A DNA stretch of 64,000 nucleotides from Neoceratodus forsteri. Its lineage: Eukaryota > Chordata > Ceratodontiformes > Ceratodontidae. Positions 42,116-53,330 of the stretch are shown piece after piece. Made by a program: the position numbers and the translations under genes. How positions within the stretch are numbered: the stretch's first letter is position 1; the number at the start of each line of letters is the position of its first letter. Under the pieces are notes generated by a model. It worked only from the letters and a program-made list of their open reading frames with translations. It did no database searches and was not told where the DNA came from. Location of the stretch: NCBI GenBank assembly GCA_016271365.2, contig CM028136.1, forward strand, positions 469,028,001 to 469,092,000, read 5' to 3'.

Positions 42116-43750
42116 CTAAGCAGCTTTGGTTTGAGGCTGGTGTGACCTGCCCCCGTGTGGTGGGAGAGGCCGACTAGGAGTACCTGGGTCTCTCCAACTG
42201 AGATCCGTTTGAGGTAGAATGGCAGTCAAGGGGGGTGCCCATCCAGGGGTTAGGGTAGAGAGTTGAGATGAAGGAGGAGCCGGCAGGTCTGAAAACACAA
42301 AGTTAAAAGCAGTGGCAATAGTATGGGGGTTATTGCAGTTGGTCCCTCCGATATTCATGTCGGTGATCGTTTCCTTGGCAGACCCTCCGACCATGTTTTT
42401 GATGTTTTGCCAAAAGCACCGGGGGTTATTGGCCGAGGCTAGCAGGGCAGATTTGCAGTACTCGCTCTTAGCGGTGCATATGTCTCTCTTGCAGGAGTTT
42501 CTGAGCCGCTGATATTCGAGGAGGCCGTTATTGTTGCGGGAGATCTTGTGTTTCACCCAGCATTTGTCCTCTGCTTCATGAGGGAGAACAGGCCACCATG
42601 GAGCCACTTCATGACTGTGTCCCTCACCTTCCTTTTTGTAAGGGGCGCATGCCTGTTTTGCAAGGGGACAAATATGGCAAGGAAATGATCAAGGGCTGCA
42701 ACAAGGTCATTTGTAGCAGTGACCCTAGACCAGTTGACACATCATAGATCCTCAATGTAGTCATTGAGGATGAGTTTGGAATAGTCCCTCATCAGGATCA
42801 CTGTGCTGGGGACCTTGGGTGAGGAGGTGCCCCAAATGCAGTAGGTTGGAGAGTGATCTGAAATGACATCTGGGAGTATTCCTGAGTGGACAATTTTGTC
42901 CAGTCTGTTGCTCAGTACCTAGTCGATAAGTGACCCTTTGTCCCCCCGAGCGGAGATCCTTGTGGGTCCCGTGATGATCTGGCTGAGAGCAAGGCCTGAG
43001 AGAAGAGGCACATATTGCTTGGTATTTGGCCCCAGCCAACTGAGGTTGAGGTCCCCTAGGATCAGCAGCTCATCTGAGACAACCTTTTCTTTAAGGTGGT
43101 CAAGTAGTGAGGAGAGTCTTTGAACACCACCCTTCGGATGGTTGTAGGCGCAGACAAGATGTACCTTTTTAGTGTTCCCAAGCAGGAGGAGGGGGTGAAG
43201 GAACTCGCAGGCTGGGGGTTCAGGAGGTGAATGAGACACTGTAGACACATTAAGGTGCACCCTGTAGTATAGGATCCCACCTCCCCCACCCTTACTGCCT
43301 GCTCTGTCACTCCAGATGAGGCTGTAGCCAGGAGGGCACACGCAGCATCAGGGATGTGAGGCTTCAGCCAAGTTTCCATGATGCCCATGATGTCAGGCTT
43401 CTAGTGGGCCACCCAGGCCATTAGTTCTGCTAGGTTTTGGAGGATGCTTCGGATATTGAGGTGCCCTATTTTTAGGCCTTTGGTGGTTAGCCAGGCTGAG
43501 GGGGGCTTGAAGGAGTACGGGGTTGTCAGGGAACCTTGATGGCTGGCTAAGTTCCAAGCCTGTGCAAGTGGAGCCATGGCCCCAGCCATTTGAGGCAGTG
43601 GGAATGCAAGAAGTACCCGTCGGAGGAAGGATCCCAAATGAAAAGTCAACACGGCCATGGTCAGCAGGTGTTGGCTCAGTGTGGGTGCTTTTGGCCAGGT
43701 GCTGGCCAGCAGGAGGACAAGCCTATTTGCTTTAGGGAGCAATTTAGGGG
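42116..43750 (-). pseudogene. LINE copy D endonuclease and linker
   Basis: From 43742 leftward: a hydrophobic N-terminal stretch, KGLKIGHLNIRSILQNLAEL (catalytic Asn), a broken ETW region near 43390, GGGGILYYRVHLNVS, CEFLHPLLLLGNTKKVHLVC, then LLILGDLNLSWLGPNTK (catalytic Asp/Asn) and PTRISARGDKGSLID. The linker piece 42607-42116 contains KHKISRNNNGLLEYQRLRNS and PRCFWQNIKNMVGG. The 2A core seen in copy A is not intact here. At the matching place one frame reads DNPVL, which could be a decayed NPGP, but this is weak. Confidence 0.82.
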
Positions 43751-44179
43751 TCCCACCCTAAGCATCAGGTCAGGGGCGGAGTAATTAGGACCTCCCAGAG
43801 AGTACCCTGGATATTGGTGGTCAGGAGTAGCAGCGACCAGGGGACAGGGCTAGATTTTGGTTATGCATAACAGTGCTATTAGGAGAGATCTGGGAAAGCA
43901 GTTTGGAGGGTGGGGGGGGAGCAGTAATTCAGCAGTGCGAAGGCTTTGATAGGAACCCAGGGGTAGCTCATTCAATTGATTTAGGCTGACAGGATTGTGC
44001 TTTAAAGGCAGTTAATATAGAGGAGGCCTCTAGTGGTGAATAAGTATAGCCTGCAAATGGCAAATTGGGCTGATTGGGTTTTGCACAACACGTGATGCGA
44101 GGTATATAACTGGGTGATGACCATGGGTGGTGTTGGGGGCGGTGGGGCAGCCAGTGCAGCCGGCGAGGCCAATACAGCA

Positions 44180-45480
44180 CACTGCTCCTAGGCAGTGGAG
44201 CACCCCGCATGGCAGTTTGCAAGGCCAGAAGTTCACCAGAGGTCTGGAGAATGGTGCTTTCAAGCTACGCATTACAGGGTAAAATTGATTTTCTTTTCTT
44301 TTTAGAATCCGGCTTGCAGTACAATACACAAATCGGCTTGCAATACAGAGCACAAAGCACCACAGGCTGGTGCAGGTTCATTCGGCGTTTTACCTCATAG
44401 CTTTGTTCTGGGGGTTGGGGGAGGGCAGGTACGGCAGCCCTCGCGATCTCCGGGTCAGGACCCTCGCAGGATCCAGGTGTCCTTCCTGTGGAGAATAGAG
44501 AGCTGAGGTAAGTCTTTTATATCATGGCAAAGAGGGAGGAGATACTAAAGGAGTGAAATTGGAGGAGAGGGCCTGAGCAGACAGAGAAGGGTCAGAGAGG
44601 AGCTGAGTTTATGTGAATTCCTAAAACCACTTTACACCGATAGCAATGGCTTTAACAACTGAAACCCCAGACACCAAAAATCAGCTTTTACCTGAGTAAA
44701 AAATTTTAAATGACTTTCACTGTTAGAATGGCTCTAAGTAAAGTAACAATCCCCCAGTTAACCTAGTGAAAAGTATGACTGCCTTCCCCTTAAGGTACCC
44801 TCACAGTGCAGTGAAAATGCAGGTAAATCGTTGTTAGAGAGAGATAACTTGAATGCCTCTATAATGCAATACAGACTCTTAAGGCACAACTAATTCCAGT
44901 GAAAATTGCAGATGAAGCGTAGTTTGTAGAGATAAAAAAAACTATCTACACTTCTACACTGGCAGAACCTTTAAAAGGCGCCAAGCCAAATTCAAATAAT
45001 ACAGCACACAGCCCCTAGGCAGCAGAGCACCCCGTATGGCAGTTTGCAAGGCCAGAAGTTCACCAGAGGTCCAGAGAATGGCATTTTCAAGCTATGTTTT
45101 ACAGGGTAAAATTGATTTTCTTTTCTTTTTAGAATCCGGCTTGCAGTACAGTACACAAATCTGCTTACAATACGGAGTGCGGAGCTCCACAGGCTGGCAC
45201 AGGCTCGTTCGGCATTTTACCTCATAGCTTTGTTCTGGGGAGTGGGGGAGGGCAGGCACGGCAGCCCTTGCGACCTCCGGGTTGGGACCCTCACAGGATC
45301 GAGGTGTCCTTCCTCATAGCTTTGTTCTGGGGATGGGGAGGGCAGGTGCAGGGAGCCCTCACGACCTCCGGGTCGGGACCCTCACAGAATCCAGGTGTCC
45401 TTCCTCGTAGCTTTGTTCTGGGGGGGGTGGGGGAGGGCAGGTACAGCAGCCCTCGCAGGATCCAGGTGTCCTCATAACTT
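44180..45480. repeat. Tandem repeats in the 5' region of LINE copy D
   Basis: About 320 bases at 44180-44500 recur at about 45005-45330 (anchor CACCCCGCAT at 44201 and CACCCCGTAT at 45028, step 827). Inside the second copy, a unit starting CTCATAGCTTTGTTCTGGGG repeats at 45231, 45313 and 45414 (steps 82 and 101). Copy A also has a tandem array at its 5' side, but of different sequence. Confidence 0.83.
44500..45004. other. Unassigned DNA between the two large direct repeats of LINE copy D
   Basis: AT-rich, no gene. It may be 5' UTR spacer within an 827-bp repeat unit. Confidence 0.45.
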
Positions 45481-46500
45481 GATTCATTTTCTTAATAGTT
45501 TTCCCCTAGATTTTCAACATGCCGTTTTGGGGGCACCACCTCATGAACAAATGCAGTGATATTATACAAATATGTCCCAGCAATTTTTGTGATCACTGCA
45601 TGAAAACTTGTTCCACCCTTGTTCATGAGTTTGGGTCATAAGAAGGCTATGCTGAAAATCTGGGGTAAAAATATTAAAAAAACACGACATTTATGAGCAT
45701 ACATTGAAATATTTCAATATACACTCATAACTTTGGTAATTTATAATATCTTGACCCAAAATTTTCAACATAGTCATTTTTCACACCACCCAATGAATGT
45801 GGCAGCTGTCATTTTTCAAATCAAGTGTGACATTAAATCACCTTTTTAGCAGGATTTGAAACATTTCTATACCCTTGTTCATGAGGTGGGGTCATAAGAA
45901 GGCTATGTTGAGAATTTGGGGTAAAATATTAAGAAACAACAAAGTTATGAGTGTATGTTGAAATTTCTCAATGCACATTATAACTTTGGTAATTTTCAAT
46001 ATTTTTACTCCCAGTTTTCAACATAGCCATTTTCTCACACCTCCTCATGAATGCAACAGCTGTCATTTTTCAAATCCTGGCCAAAACGTGTCTTCATACT
46101 TGTGGTGCAAAATGATGTTTTGACCAATGCTGTATAAATGACACCTGTCATTTTCAAGAGTGGTCATAAAAAGGGTATGTTGAAAATTTGGGGTCAAAAT
46201 GTTAAAAAAATAACTAAGTTATGAAGAAATGTTGTGAATTGTTCCAACGTTTACTCATAACTTTATATTTGCAGATTGTGGCTCCCTAATGTTCAACATA
46301 TCTCTTGTGTTACCCTACTGTACCTCCTGAACATGACAGTTGCCATTTTTCATATCCCCTCTGAAACTTGTTTTCATAATCACACTGAAAAATCACCTTC
46401 ACAATGGATTTAAAAAATTCCACCTGTCTTGACTATAACATCAGATCATAAAAATACTGCTGGAAATTTGGGGTCAAAATGTGGGGGACAACTCAATATT
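45480..46500. repeat. Palindromic satellite, second block, about 250-280 bp units
   Basis: Anchors CTCATGAACAAATGC and relatives lie at about 45541, 45791, 46045 and 46326. Units have the same inverted halves as at 30.7-32.1 kb (GGCTATGTTGAGAATTTGGG against ATTTTCAACATAGCCATTTT). The joints also form palindromes, such as TATGAGCATACATTGAAATA / TATTTCAATATACACTCATA at about 45693-45729. It diverges toward 46500. Confidence 0.82.
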
Positions 46501-46955
46501 ACTTAGATATTGCCTCTTAGCTGGCCTATCTTGGGTAAATACAATCTAAAAATGTGTCAAAGCAGGACACCACTGAAAATGAGACATTGCTTCTCATCTG
46601 GTCTATCCTGGGTAAATATATAATAAAAATGTGAACAAGCAAGACCCAGTACAACACCAATGCAAGCGGTGAACATTCGGCTTTGAGAAATGCTTGTTTT
46701 TAAGTATAAAATCTAACTCCATGCCTGACATGACCAGCATCTCTGTCCATTACCTCTGTTGCCTCTGTGTCACATTTGCTTTCTCTCTGTCTCAGCTTGC
46801 TGAGCAGTAAGATGTGACAAGATGTGCACTGTGGTGTGATAAAGGCACACTGTGGATAAGCTGTGAGGCATGAGGCATTACTGATTGCCATCAACCACTC
46901 AAGAAGCACCATTATCCTACAACAGTGCTCACCTTGGAGTATCTCATTGCAATTT
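46500..46955. other. Unassigned DNA, with the shared ACATTCGGC end segment
   Basis: GAACATTCGGCTTTGAGAAA TGCTTGTTTTTAAG at about 46672-46705 matches about 38940 and probably marks the edge of the satellite-bearing family. No gene is seen from there to the SINE. Confidence 0.45.
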
Positions 46956-46971
46956 AAAATGTGCTCGCATT

Positions 46972-47325
46972 GGCTGGTCTGGTGAGCTGAGGTGCTGAAC
47001 GCCTTACCTTGTGCCATGCTAGTGACCTGGGTTCAGGAACAGACTCAGGTTGTCGGGGAGCTGGCACGGGGGGGGGGAAGGAGGTTTGGAGCAGGATTGA
47101 GCAGCCAACAGGCAGCGCTCCTCTCTCAGGGTGGCTGCCATCTCATGTAGTCCTATTGCCATTGGGTGAAGGTCCGGTGGTCAGCATAGTTGGAGGGGTT
47201 GGTATGTAGTTGGAGAGCACCACAAGATGCGGCATGCATGTGTCTCCACACGCATATGCGTGGCCGAGGTATGGGGATGGGGTACAGGGAGAAAAATGGG
47301 AAATACGCTAAAATATATACATTAA
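46972..47325 (+). mobile_element. tRNA-like SINE, copy 2, with 16-bp target duplication
   Basis: It starts GGCTGGTCTGGTGAGCTGAG and has the B-box-like GGGTTCAGGAAC at about 47029-47040. It then follows copy 1 through CGGGGAGCT, GAGCAGGATTGAGCA and ATGTGTCTCCACACGC. The A-rich tail ends at 47325. The flanks AAAATGTGCTCGCATT (46956-46971) and AAAATGTGCTCACATT (47326-47341) differ at one base. Only two copies are in this window; the family was not matched to a named one. Confidence 0.87.
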
Positions 47326-47341
47326 AAAATGTGCTCACATT

Positions 47342-47714
47342 TGACAATAAGTAAAATACCTGTTTCTGTTTAAAAATCATTTTTCTTTTCCATAGAGCTT
47401 TTTCTCTACAGCCATGTTCACCCTCCAGGATTTACACTGTTCCCAAACATATACCCTGTTCAGGCCTATATTTCTTTTCTCCCCAGTCTCCAGTAATGCT
47501 CAGTTTATAACCACAACTTCGCCTCCATGGTAGGAGATCCAGGGGGAAGACTGCCCCTCTCTCTGAGGTAATCCACTGTGTAGACTAGTATATCGTGGGT
47601 AGGTTTTTAGGTCCCAGTGGAATCCAGAGGCCCACACTGTCACAGAGATGGCCATGTTCTTTTCTGCACTTCTGCCCACTAACCTCCCCCAATGTAAGTG
47701 CAGTCTTCTGGGCA
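47342..47714. other. Unassigned DNA
   Basis: No gene or clear repeat. Confidence 0.4.
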
Positions 47715-47720
47715 GACACA

Positions 47721-47761
<41 letters not shown>
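47715..47761. repeat. (CA)n microsatellite
   Basis: CA units with one TA interruption, directly readable. Confidence 0.95.
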
Positions 47762-47764
<3 letters not shown>

Positions 47765-48042
47765 CTCAAACACATTACTGCAGCAAGAACAGGCTCCACA
47801 GTCCAGCCACAAGGTCACTGATGTAAGAAAGCTCACTGTCAACTAACTCGACTGAGTCACTCTGTCACTTGAGAGCTGTGCCAGCGAGCCCAGGTCACCA
47901 GCACAGCAGGACAACATGGTGCCAGCAGGCCACTGGAGTGCCTAAAATATTTTTTTATTGTAATTTCAAAATGTATCCTTATACCACAGAGAAATTAACT
48001 TCTCTAGTATATCAGAGCTCAGACACAGGAAACAGCTAGTGA

Positions 48043-48090
48043 GGAGAGAGAGAGAACGAGAGAGAGAGAGAGAGAGGGAGACAGAGAGAA
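48043..48090. repeat. (GA)n microsatellite
   Basis: GA units with AACGAG and GGGAG interruptions. Confidence 0.93.
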
Positions 48091-49880
48091 CAGCAGATAA
48101 GGTCTAGTAAGTTTTAATATAAAGTAAAGGCTACAAGAAGAGTGCAGCTGAGAGTACCTCTCACAGCCAGGCATACTGGGTAGGGGTACCTTCAGGGCCT
48201 GGAGCAATGGCAGTACTACAAACCAGGGATGGAGCACAAGTCCCCTGTTAAGTTCAATCTCCAGGGGGTGAAGAACCAAGCAGGAGAGAGAGAGAAAGAG
48301 AACCTGAAACTGAACAGCAGAGCAGAGACACTGCAAGAGGATGGAGGTACTGGGTGAGCAAAGTAGGTCACCTGATAATGGATGCTGGAGTCCTAGAACT
48401 ACCACCCATATGCAGGGAAAGAAGCATGGTACAGTAACATAGTTTGAGAGGGATGAAAACAATAAATGCATGTAGTAACGATGTTGAGAAAGAGGGAGAC
48501 TCCCTGAGGATTGAGAAAAAGAGTCAGAAACTAGGTTTGCTTCCCTAGGGACCAGCAAAGGCTGTGCCAGATGAGATTTTGCCTAAAAACTAGTGAAAGA
48601 CCAGGCATTACAGAGAAAGAAAGAAAGGATGGAATAGTAAAAGGAAAGGAATTTTGAATTAGATCCTGAGGCTTCCCGAATAGATCATCCCTACTGGGAT
48701 AAAAGCTAAAGAAGCATGTCATATGCTCAGGGGCTTTAATTTTGTCTCAGTGAGAATGGAGCTTAGTGACATAGAAATCATTTTCACAATATAAAGGGAG
48801 GGAGTCAAAAAGAAATCTTTCAGCTGTCTAGTGTACAATTATCAAACAGACAAAAGGAAGAGAACTCAACTCTTATATAATTATTCCATTCTAGTTTTAT
48901 TGTTAATTTTTTAGTAAAAGTAATCGAGCACATTCCACTGACATTTCATGGTAATGCCACTTTATCAAGAAAGGTGATGGTCGTCTACAAATTTGAAGCA
49001 AACAATCAAAAACAAAAGAGAATGAAAATATCTTCTATACAAATCAAAGCACATGAACCACCAAGAAAAAGGAAATTATATACAAAGATATCATGACCCA
49101 AAAGTATATATAAATAAAATACCTTGCTTAGATAGTGATAAGCACAATGCAGTTACCCACAATACGCATTATACCATGTTGTATTTCTTAGGTGTTATTT
49201 ATTATTAGGCTCATTTAATCAGGTTTTGCCATGAGCAACAATGTTACCATTCATTCATGCCATTAGCAATATGGACACTGAACAGAGCAGACTCCCTTCT
49301 GTGCACTGGGGATGTTTTTCTACTTCTACAGGTGATAAAAAAAGAGGATTTTTTAGTGCTGGGGAAAAACATTGTGGTGGGGGTCAGAGGACTGTTGGGT
49401 AAGGGGAGGGAGTTAAACACTGGGGTTTGATTGGAGAAGAAAGTGGGGCAGTATGCTTTGGCATGCAGTTGGGGGTAGGGGAAATCAATAATACTGAATA
49501 ATACTGAATAATACTGAAAACTCACAGGGGCAAAAGTAGGGGGAAAGAGGAGGGTGGCAGTAGAGGGTTGGAGGATGAAGGTGCCTTATTAAACTGTATG
49601 GGAAGCAAAAGGGGGTGGAAACATGTGGTCCGGTAGAGGGCATTTTTTTTTTAAATAACAAAATTGTGTTTTTATTTAACGAAAATGCTTTTAGAAGTTG
49701 TTGGGGAAGTTGGGAATTTCAAAAAGTGTGACGTTAAAGTTTGCATGAACTTCACTAGTGAGTTAAAACTTTGCTCCATCTCTGCTCTTATGAAGCTATA
49801 GCCTCAGTTTCATTGGTGGCAGGCTAAGCAACAGAGATTTCTCTTGCAAAATGGTAAGAAAAAGGTGGTTATTTTCTAAC
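48091..49880. other. Unassigned DNA
   Basis: GA/AG-rich at first, then mixed. A perfect 10-bp triplication, AATAATACTG x3, lies at 49487-49516. The open frame 48019-48558 on the minus strand is a by-product of the GA-rich composition. No gene is supported. Confidence 0.45.
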
Positions 49881-50152
49881 CCCATCACTTGGGCAGCACC
49901 ACAAATCGACAGTACCATGCCACAGCTACAACATTGTTGTCGACATCCAGGACAGTGACAGTGAAAATGCTGACATTCAGCACTGGGCCGTCCAAAAGAA
50001 AAATTGCTTTTGCGGGGGCCCTTTGCCCCCCTGCACTCCCCTTGCAGGGGGATATGCACCCCACATCCCACCTTATTAAAATAGCCAACTCTGGGATGGA
50101 GTTATTTCGAGGTGGAAACACAGCAACCGGAGACACAGTGCTGGTGTAAAGC

Positions 50153-50198
50153 AAGACCATTACAGTGACCTGCTGATATTTCTTGCTGTAATGGTCTT
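50153..50198. repeat. 13-bp perfect hairpin
   Basis: AAGACCATTACAG (50153-50165) and CTGTAATGGTCTT (50186-50198) are exact complements. It lies in a segment (49880-50260) with repeated CAGTGAAAATG and TGCCACA words and may be the core of a small MITE. Confidence 0.85.
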
Positions 50199-50329
50199 CA
50201 CTGTGAAAATGTTGCCATTGTAATGGTATATGCCACAAATCTATGTTGCCCATATAAGTTGTGCAAAGACTCAGGAGGAAATAAACCTGTGTCTTAAAAA
50301 TATCCTTTACTAAATACCCTGATAGATAC

Positions 50330-52015
50330 AATTACATTGTTATTTTCCCATGCTGATTGACAAATAAAAGCAAATAAGCACTGTGCATGTAGAAAATCAT
50401 AGCTAAAAATACCAGAAAGCAATTGAATAGAGTACTCTATTGCTCGATCTTGACAATGTCACTATTTACTGAACCACTAATGAGCTTCAGCAGATCTAGC
50501 TATATGACTTCTGCAGAATGCATTTGAACAGTAACTATTTGCAGTATAATTATATGATAATGCTGGTGCTTCTTTTGTGCTGGTATTGGTGTTTTTTTTT
50601 TTTTATAGCAACTTTTATGGTAATAGGTTAGTATTATAGCTTTCAAGAAAGAGGAATATTAGTCTTTAGCACTCTTAGATCTGATTCTATACATTCTTGT
50701 AAGACCTCCCACTTGGTAAGTTAGGCATACCACATACTGGGAATGCAGACATCTCATGTCTGAACACTCTTACACTCCTATTGCATTATTGTGCACATTT
50801 TTTAATCATGCTTCAATCTCTGAATGTGTACTCAGTACTGTAGTTGGATAGCTTTTAGAAAAATTGCATATGTCTATGTAATTCACTCCTAAAGGGACTA
50901 GTTTATATACATTTTAACAAAACTGACTGCAAGTAGATAATGACTTAATGGAGGAAGAAGCCAGAAGTGAGTGAAAGTGTGAAAAATGTAATTGTTATTA
51001 GTACTTATTATGCTGCAATTGAGTTATTTTGTTCTCCCAGGTATTTCACCGTGCATTCTATTTTGGCAGCACCTCAACATTTTATGGCATTTTATGACGT
51101 ATCAGTTCACCCCATCAATAATTTTGGGTTTGTAACTATTTTTTAAGATAGCCTCACCCACCCCCACCCCCCACCCCCACACACACAGCTCAAGTTGCAA
51201 GGAAATAACCAGCAGATGGAAAAGATATTTAAAGCTGCTTTTAGACAAAGATAAGATTGGTTCTACGAGACATACAATCCTAATTCAGTGAGCATTCTGG
51301 AAGTCACAACGAACAGTAGTCAGGAAGACAAAAATGTTGCCTGCCAACATGCCACTTCTTCCTTCTGTACTGATCTAATCTTTAAAGGATGCATATTTAC
51401 AAATCAATGCCAATGATGGAAGAAAACCAAAGAAGTGTGCTTTTTTGCCAGTTACTGCCCTTGTACAGTAAAAATCAGAAACAGTTTTTTTTGGACACTG
51501 CTCAGTTTCTCTGGTATCAATTCAAATGTAATAAAACAACAAATATGACTTTGTGGGCCCCAAACTCTTGTGCACTATGCCATCTTTGTACCAGACATAT
51601 CAAATATACAGCAACTCCTGGTCTCTATAAAAAAGACACTACATACTACAAACAAAATCTATGAATTTTATCATTATTCAATATCAGTAAGTGCAGTCAA
51701 GATTTGTATATCACTTAGGTGTGTTTTCTACTGTGATATATTCCTCAGGGTGGCCCCCTCCAAAGCTTTTCTATCTATGCCCCTCACTCTCCTCTGCATA
51801 CTTATGTTCAAGAAGCTTGTTCATGCTATGCTCACACAGGCATTTTTCCTTTCCTAGCCATTGTAGCTAAAGCAATCTAAAATTGTTAGCCAGGCAAAAA
51901 TAATTCTAAATCACTAGATAAGTTTCAAGCAGTTACATTCCCAACACAGGACAGAACTTCCTCTTCTCCATCATACAGCTGTGATTTTGGGCACAGTAAT
52001 TGGCAGCATTCCAAA
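50330..52015. other. Unassigned AT-rich DNA
   Basis: C-rich CCCACCCCCACC tract at about 51157-51185; otherwise nothing recognised on either strand. Confidence 0.45.
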
Positions 52016-52019
52016 CATT

Positions 52020-52360
52020 CTGGGATCAATTCTTAAAGGAGTTAGAATGTTGCTAGCCCCAGGTGCGCCAAACACACGGTGCACGGGGCTTCCGGTATTC
52101 CCCAACCAGCAACTGGGATTCTCAATCCCATGCACCACTTTCCCCGAGTTAGACCAGCTTTTGATGGTCTAACTTTGGGAACCTTTTTATGGGGTTTGCA
52201 CCAAATATTTGGTGCAAGTCACTGTAAAGGAGGTAAAGTGTCTCAAATGCAGGTGACCTTTATGAATTGTGTGGACGGTGTGGCACTGTGTTCAGGGCAG
52301 CTCAGAGTTTGATGCAGGGCTTGTGAAAGCCCTGCATCAACCTTTGAGAACTGAGTCCAC
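52020..52360. mobile_element. Hairpin-rich MITE, about 340 bp
   Basis: The ends GGATCAATTCTTAAAGG (about 52022) and, read inward from about 52358, GGACTCAGTTCTCAAAGG are inverted relatives. Inside are three perfect inverted repeats: AGTTAGACCA / TGGTCTAACT (52148-52175), the 22-bp palindrome TTGCACCAAATATTTGGTGC AA (52196-52217), and TTGATGCAGGGCTT / AAGCCCTGCATCAA (52309-52340). No target duplication was recognised. Confidence 0.72.
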
Positions 52361-52555
52361 TATCTCTAAAGTAACATATCCCAGTCAGCATAGCCTCTCA
52401 CACTCTCTCTGACTTAGATAAGAAAAAAACTAAATAAAGGAGGTTCAGTTGGTTACTTAACCAAAATGGCCACCTAAACCATGTTCTCCTGGCCATCCTC
52501 CAGAACAGTCATCTACTCCTTACAAATTATTCTGTTTGAAAAAGCTCATTTCACA
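52361..52555. other. Short unassigned stretch before the L1 ORF1 relic
   Basis: Could be L1 5' UTR; no domain. Confidence 0.35.
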
Positions 52556-53330
52556 ATGACAGACAATACATAGACTATTTCATCTGATCCTAAGGACGCT
52601 TGGATGCCAAACACCATGAAAAAAGGAAAAAAGTCTGGATCCTTTGCCTCCCTCCTCAGCAGTCCCTCCACACAAGATGGCCAACCAGCCAACCCAATGG
52701 CAGAGAGCTGCCTCTTTAAGTACCAAAAGACACATTGCCCTCACTATGAGAATGGCTGCTTGTGTAGAAAATATTAAAAGTTCTGTTACTGCAATTCAGG
52801 AAGAGATCATGGCACTTATCAGTACAGTGACCCAAAAGGAGCACTGCTCTGACCACATGGAGAATGGCCTGTTGAAATTCATGGCCAGTCTTGACGCTGC
52901 CAAAAAGACCATCCCCAAGCTGCTCATTAAGATCAAAGACCAAGACTGAAGGGGTCTCTGAATCATCTTTGACTTGTGGTTCTGCCCAAGGATGTGGAAG
53001 GTACCAGTGCTGTTGAATACCTCAGAAGAACCTTCCTGTTTGGCTCTACTGAACTTGAGATTTCAACTTTGAGCTGGATCATGCGTGCTGGATTGGCAAA
53101 AAGCTACCATCTACTCCTACTGTTCCCAGCCATCCTCAATCCATGATCTTCTGGCTTCCTCAGTTTCAGGACCAAGATCACATTCTGAAAACTGTCTGGG
53201 ATTTGAAAGAAGTGACAGCCCTGGGCCAGCAGCTCTCCTTCCTCACAGATTACTCCAAGATGGCATTGGGAAAGCAGCAGGCATTTGATAGTATACAACA
53301 ATACCTATCGATGCAATGTGCTTGGTGACC
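52556..53330 (+). pseudogene. L1-type ORF1 relic
   Basis: The first piece (to 52948, open from 52644) has a coiled-coil-like stretch, MAACVENIKSSVTAIQEEIM to SLDAAKKTIPKLLIKIKD. After stops and shifts come PKDVEGTSAVEYLRRTF, an RRM-like region, and near the end a piece with QQLSFLTDYSKMALGKQQAF, which matches the conserved C-terminal L1 ORF1 pattern (FxxDYSxxxxxxRxxF). L1 ORF1 proteins are trimeric RNA chaperones that coat L1 RNA. No matching ORF2 follows, so this is an orphan 5' part or its ORF2 has decayed beyond recognition. Confidence 0.72.

Larger units (their letters stand above)
40146..45480 (-). mobile_element. CR1-like LINE (copy D), same family as copy A
   Basis: The 3' end TTTATTTATTTATTTGCTTT, then TTAACCAGGTAAGCACACTA, matches copy A. 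Minus-strand RT (42114-40753), linker (42607-42116) and endonuclease (43742-42760) follow in the expected order, then a long 5' region with tandem repeats up to about 45480, where palindromic satellite resumes. The many stops make it inactive. The 5' end is approximate. Confidence 0.83.

Noticed and set aside
48019..48558. Minus-strand open frame of 179 codons
   Set aside because: It follows GA-rich simple sequence, giving Ser/Leu runs at its end; no domain and no supporting context.
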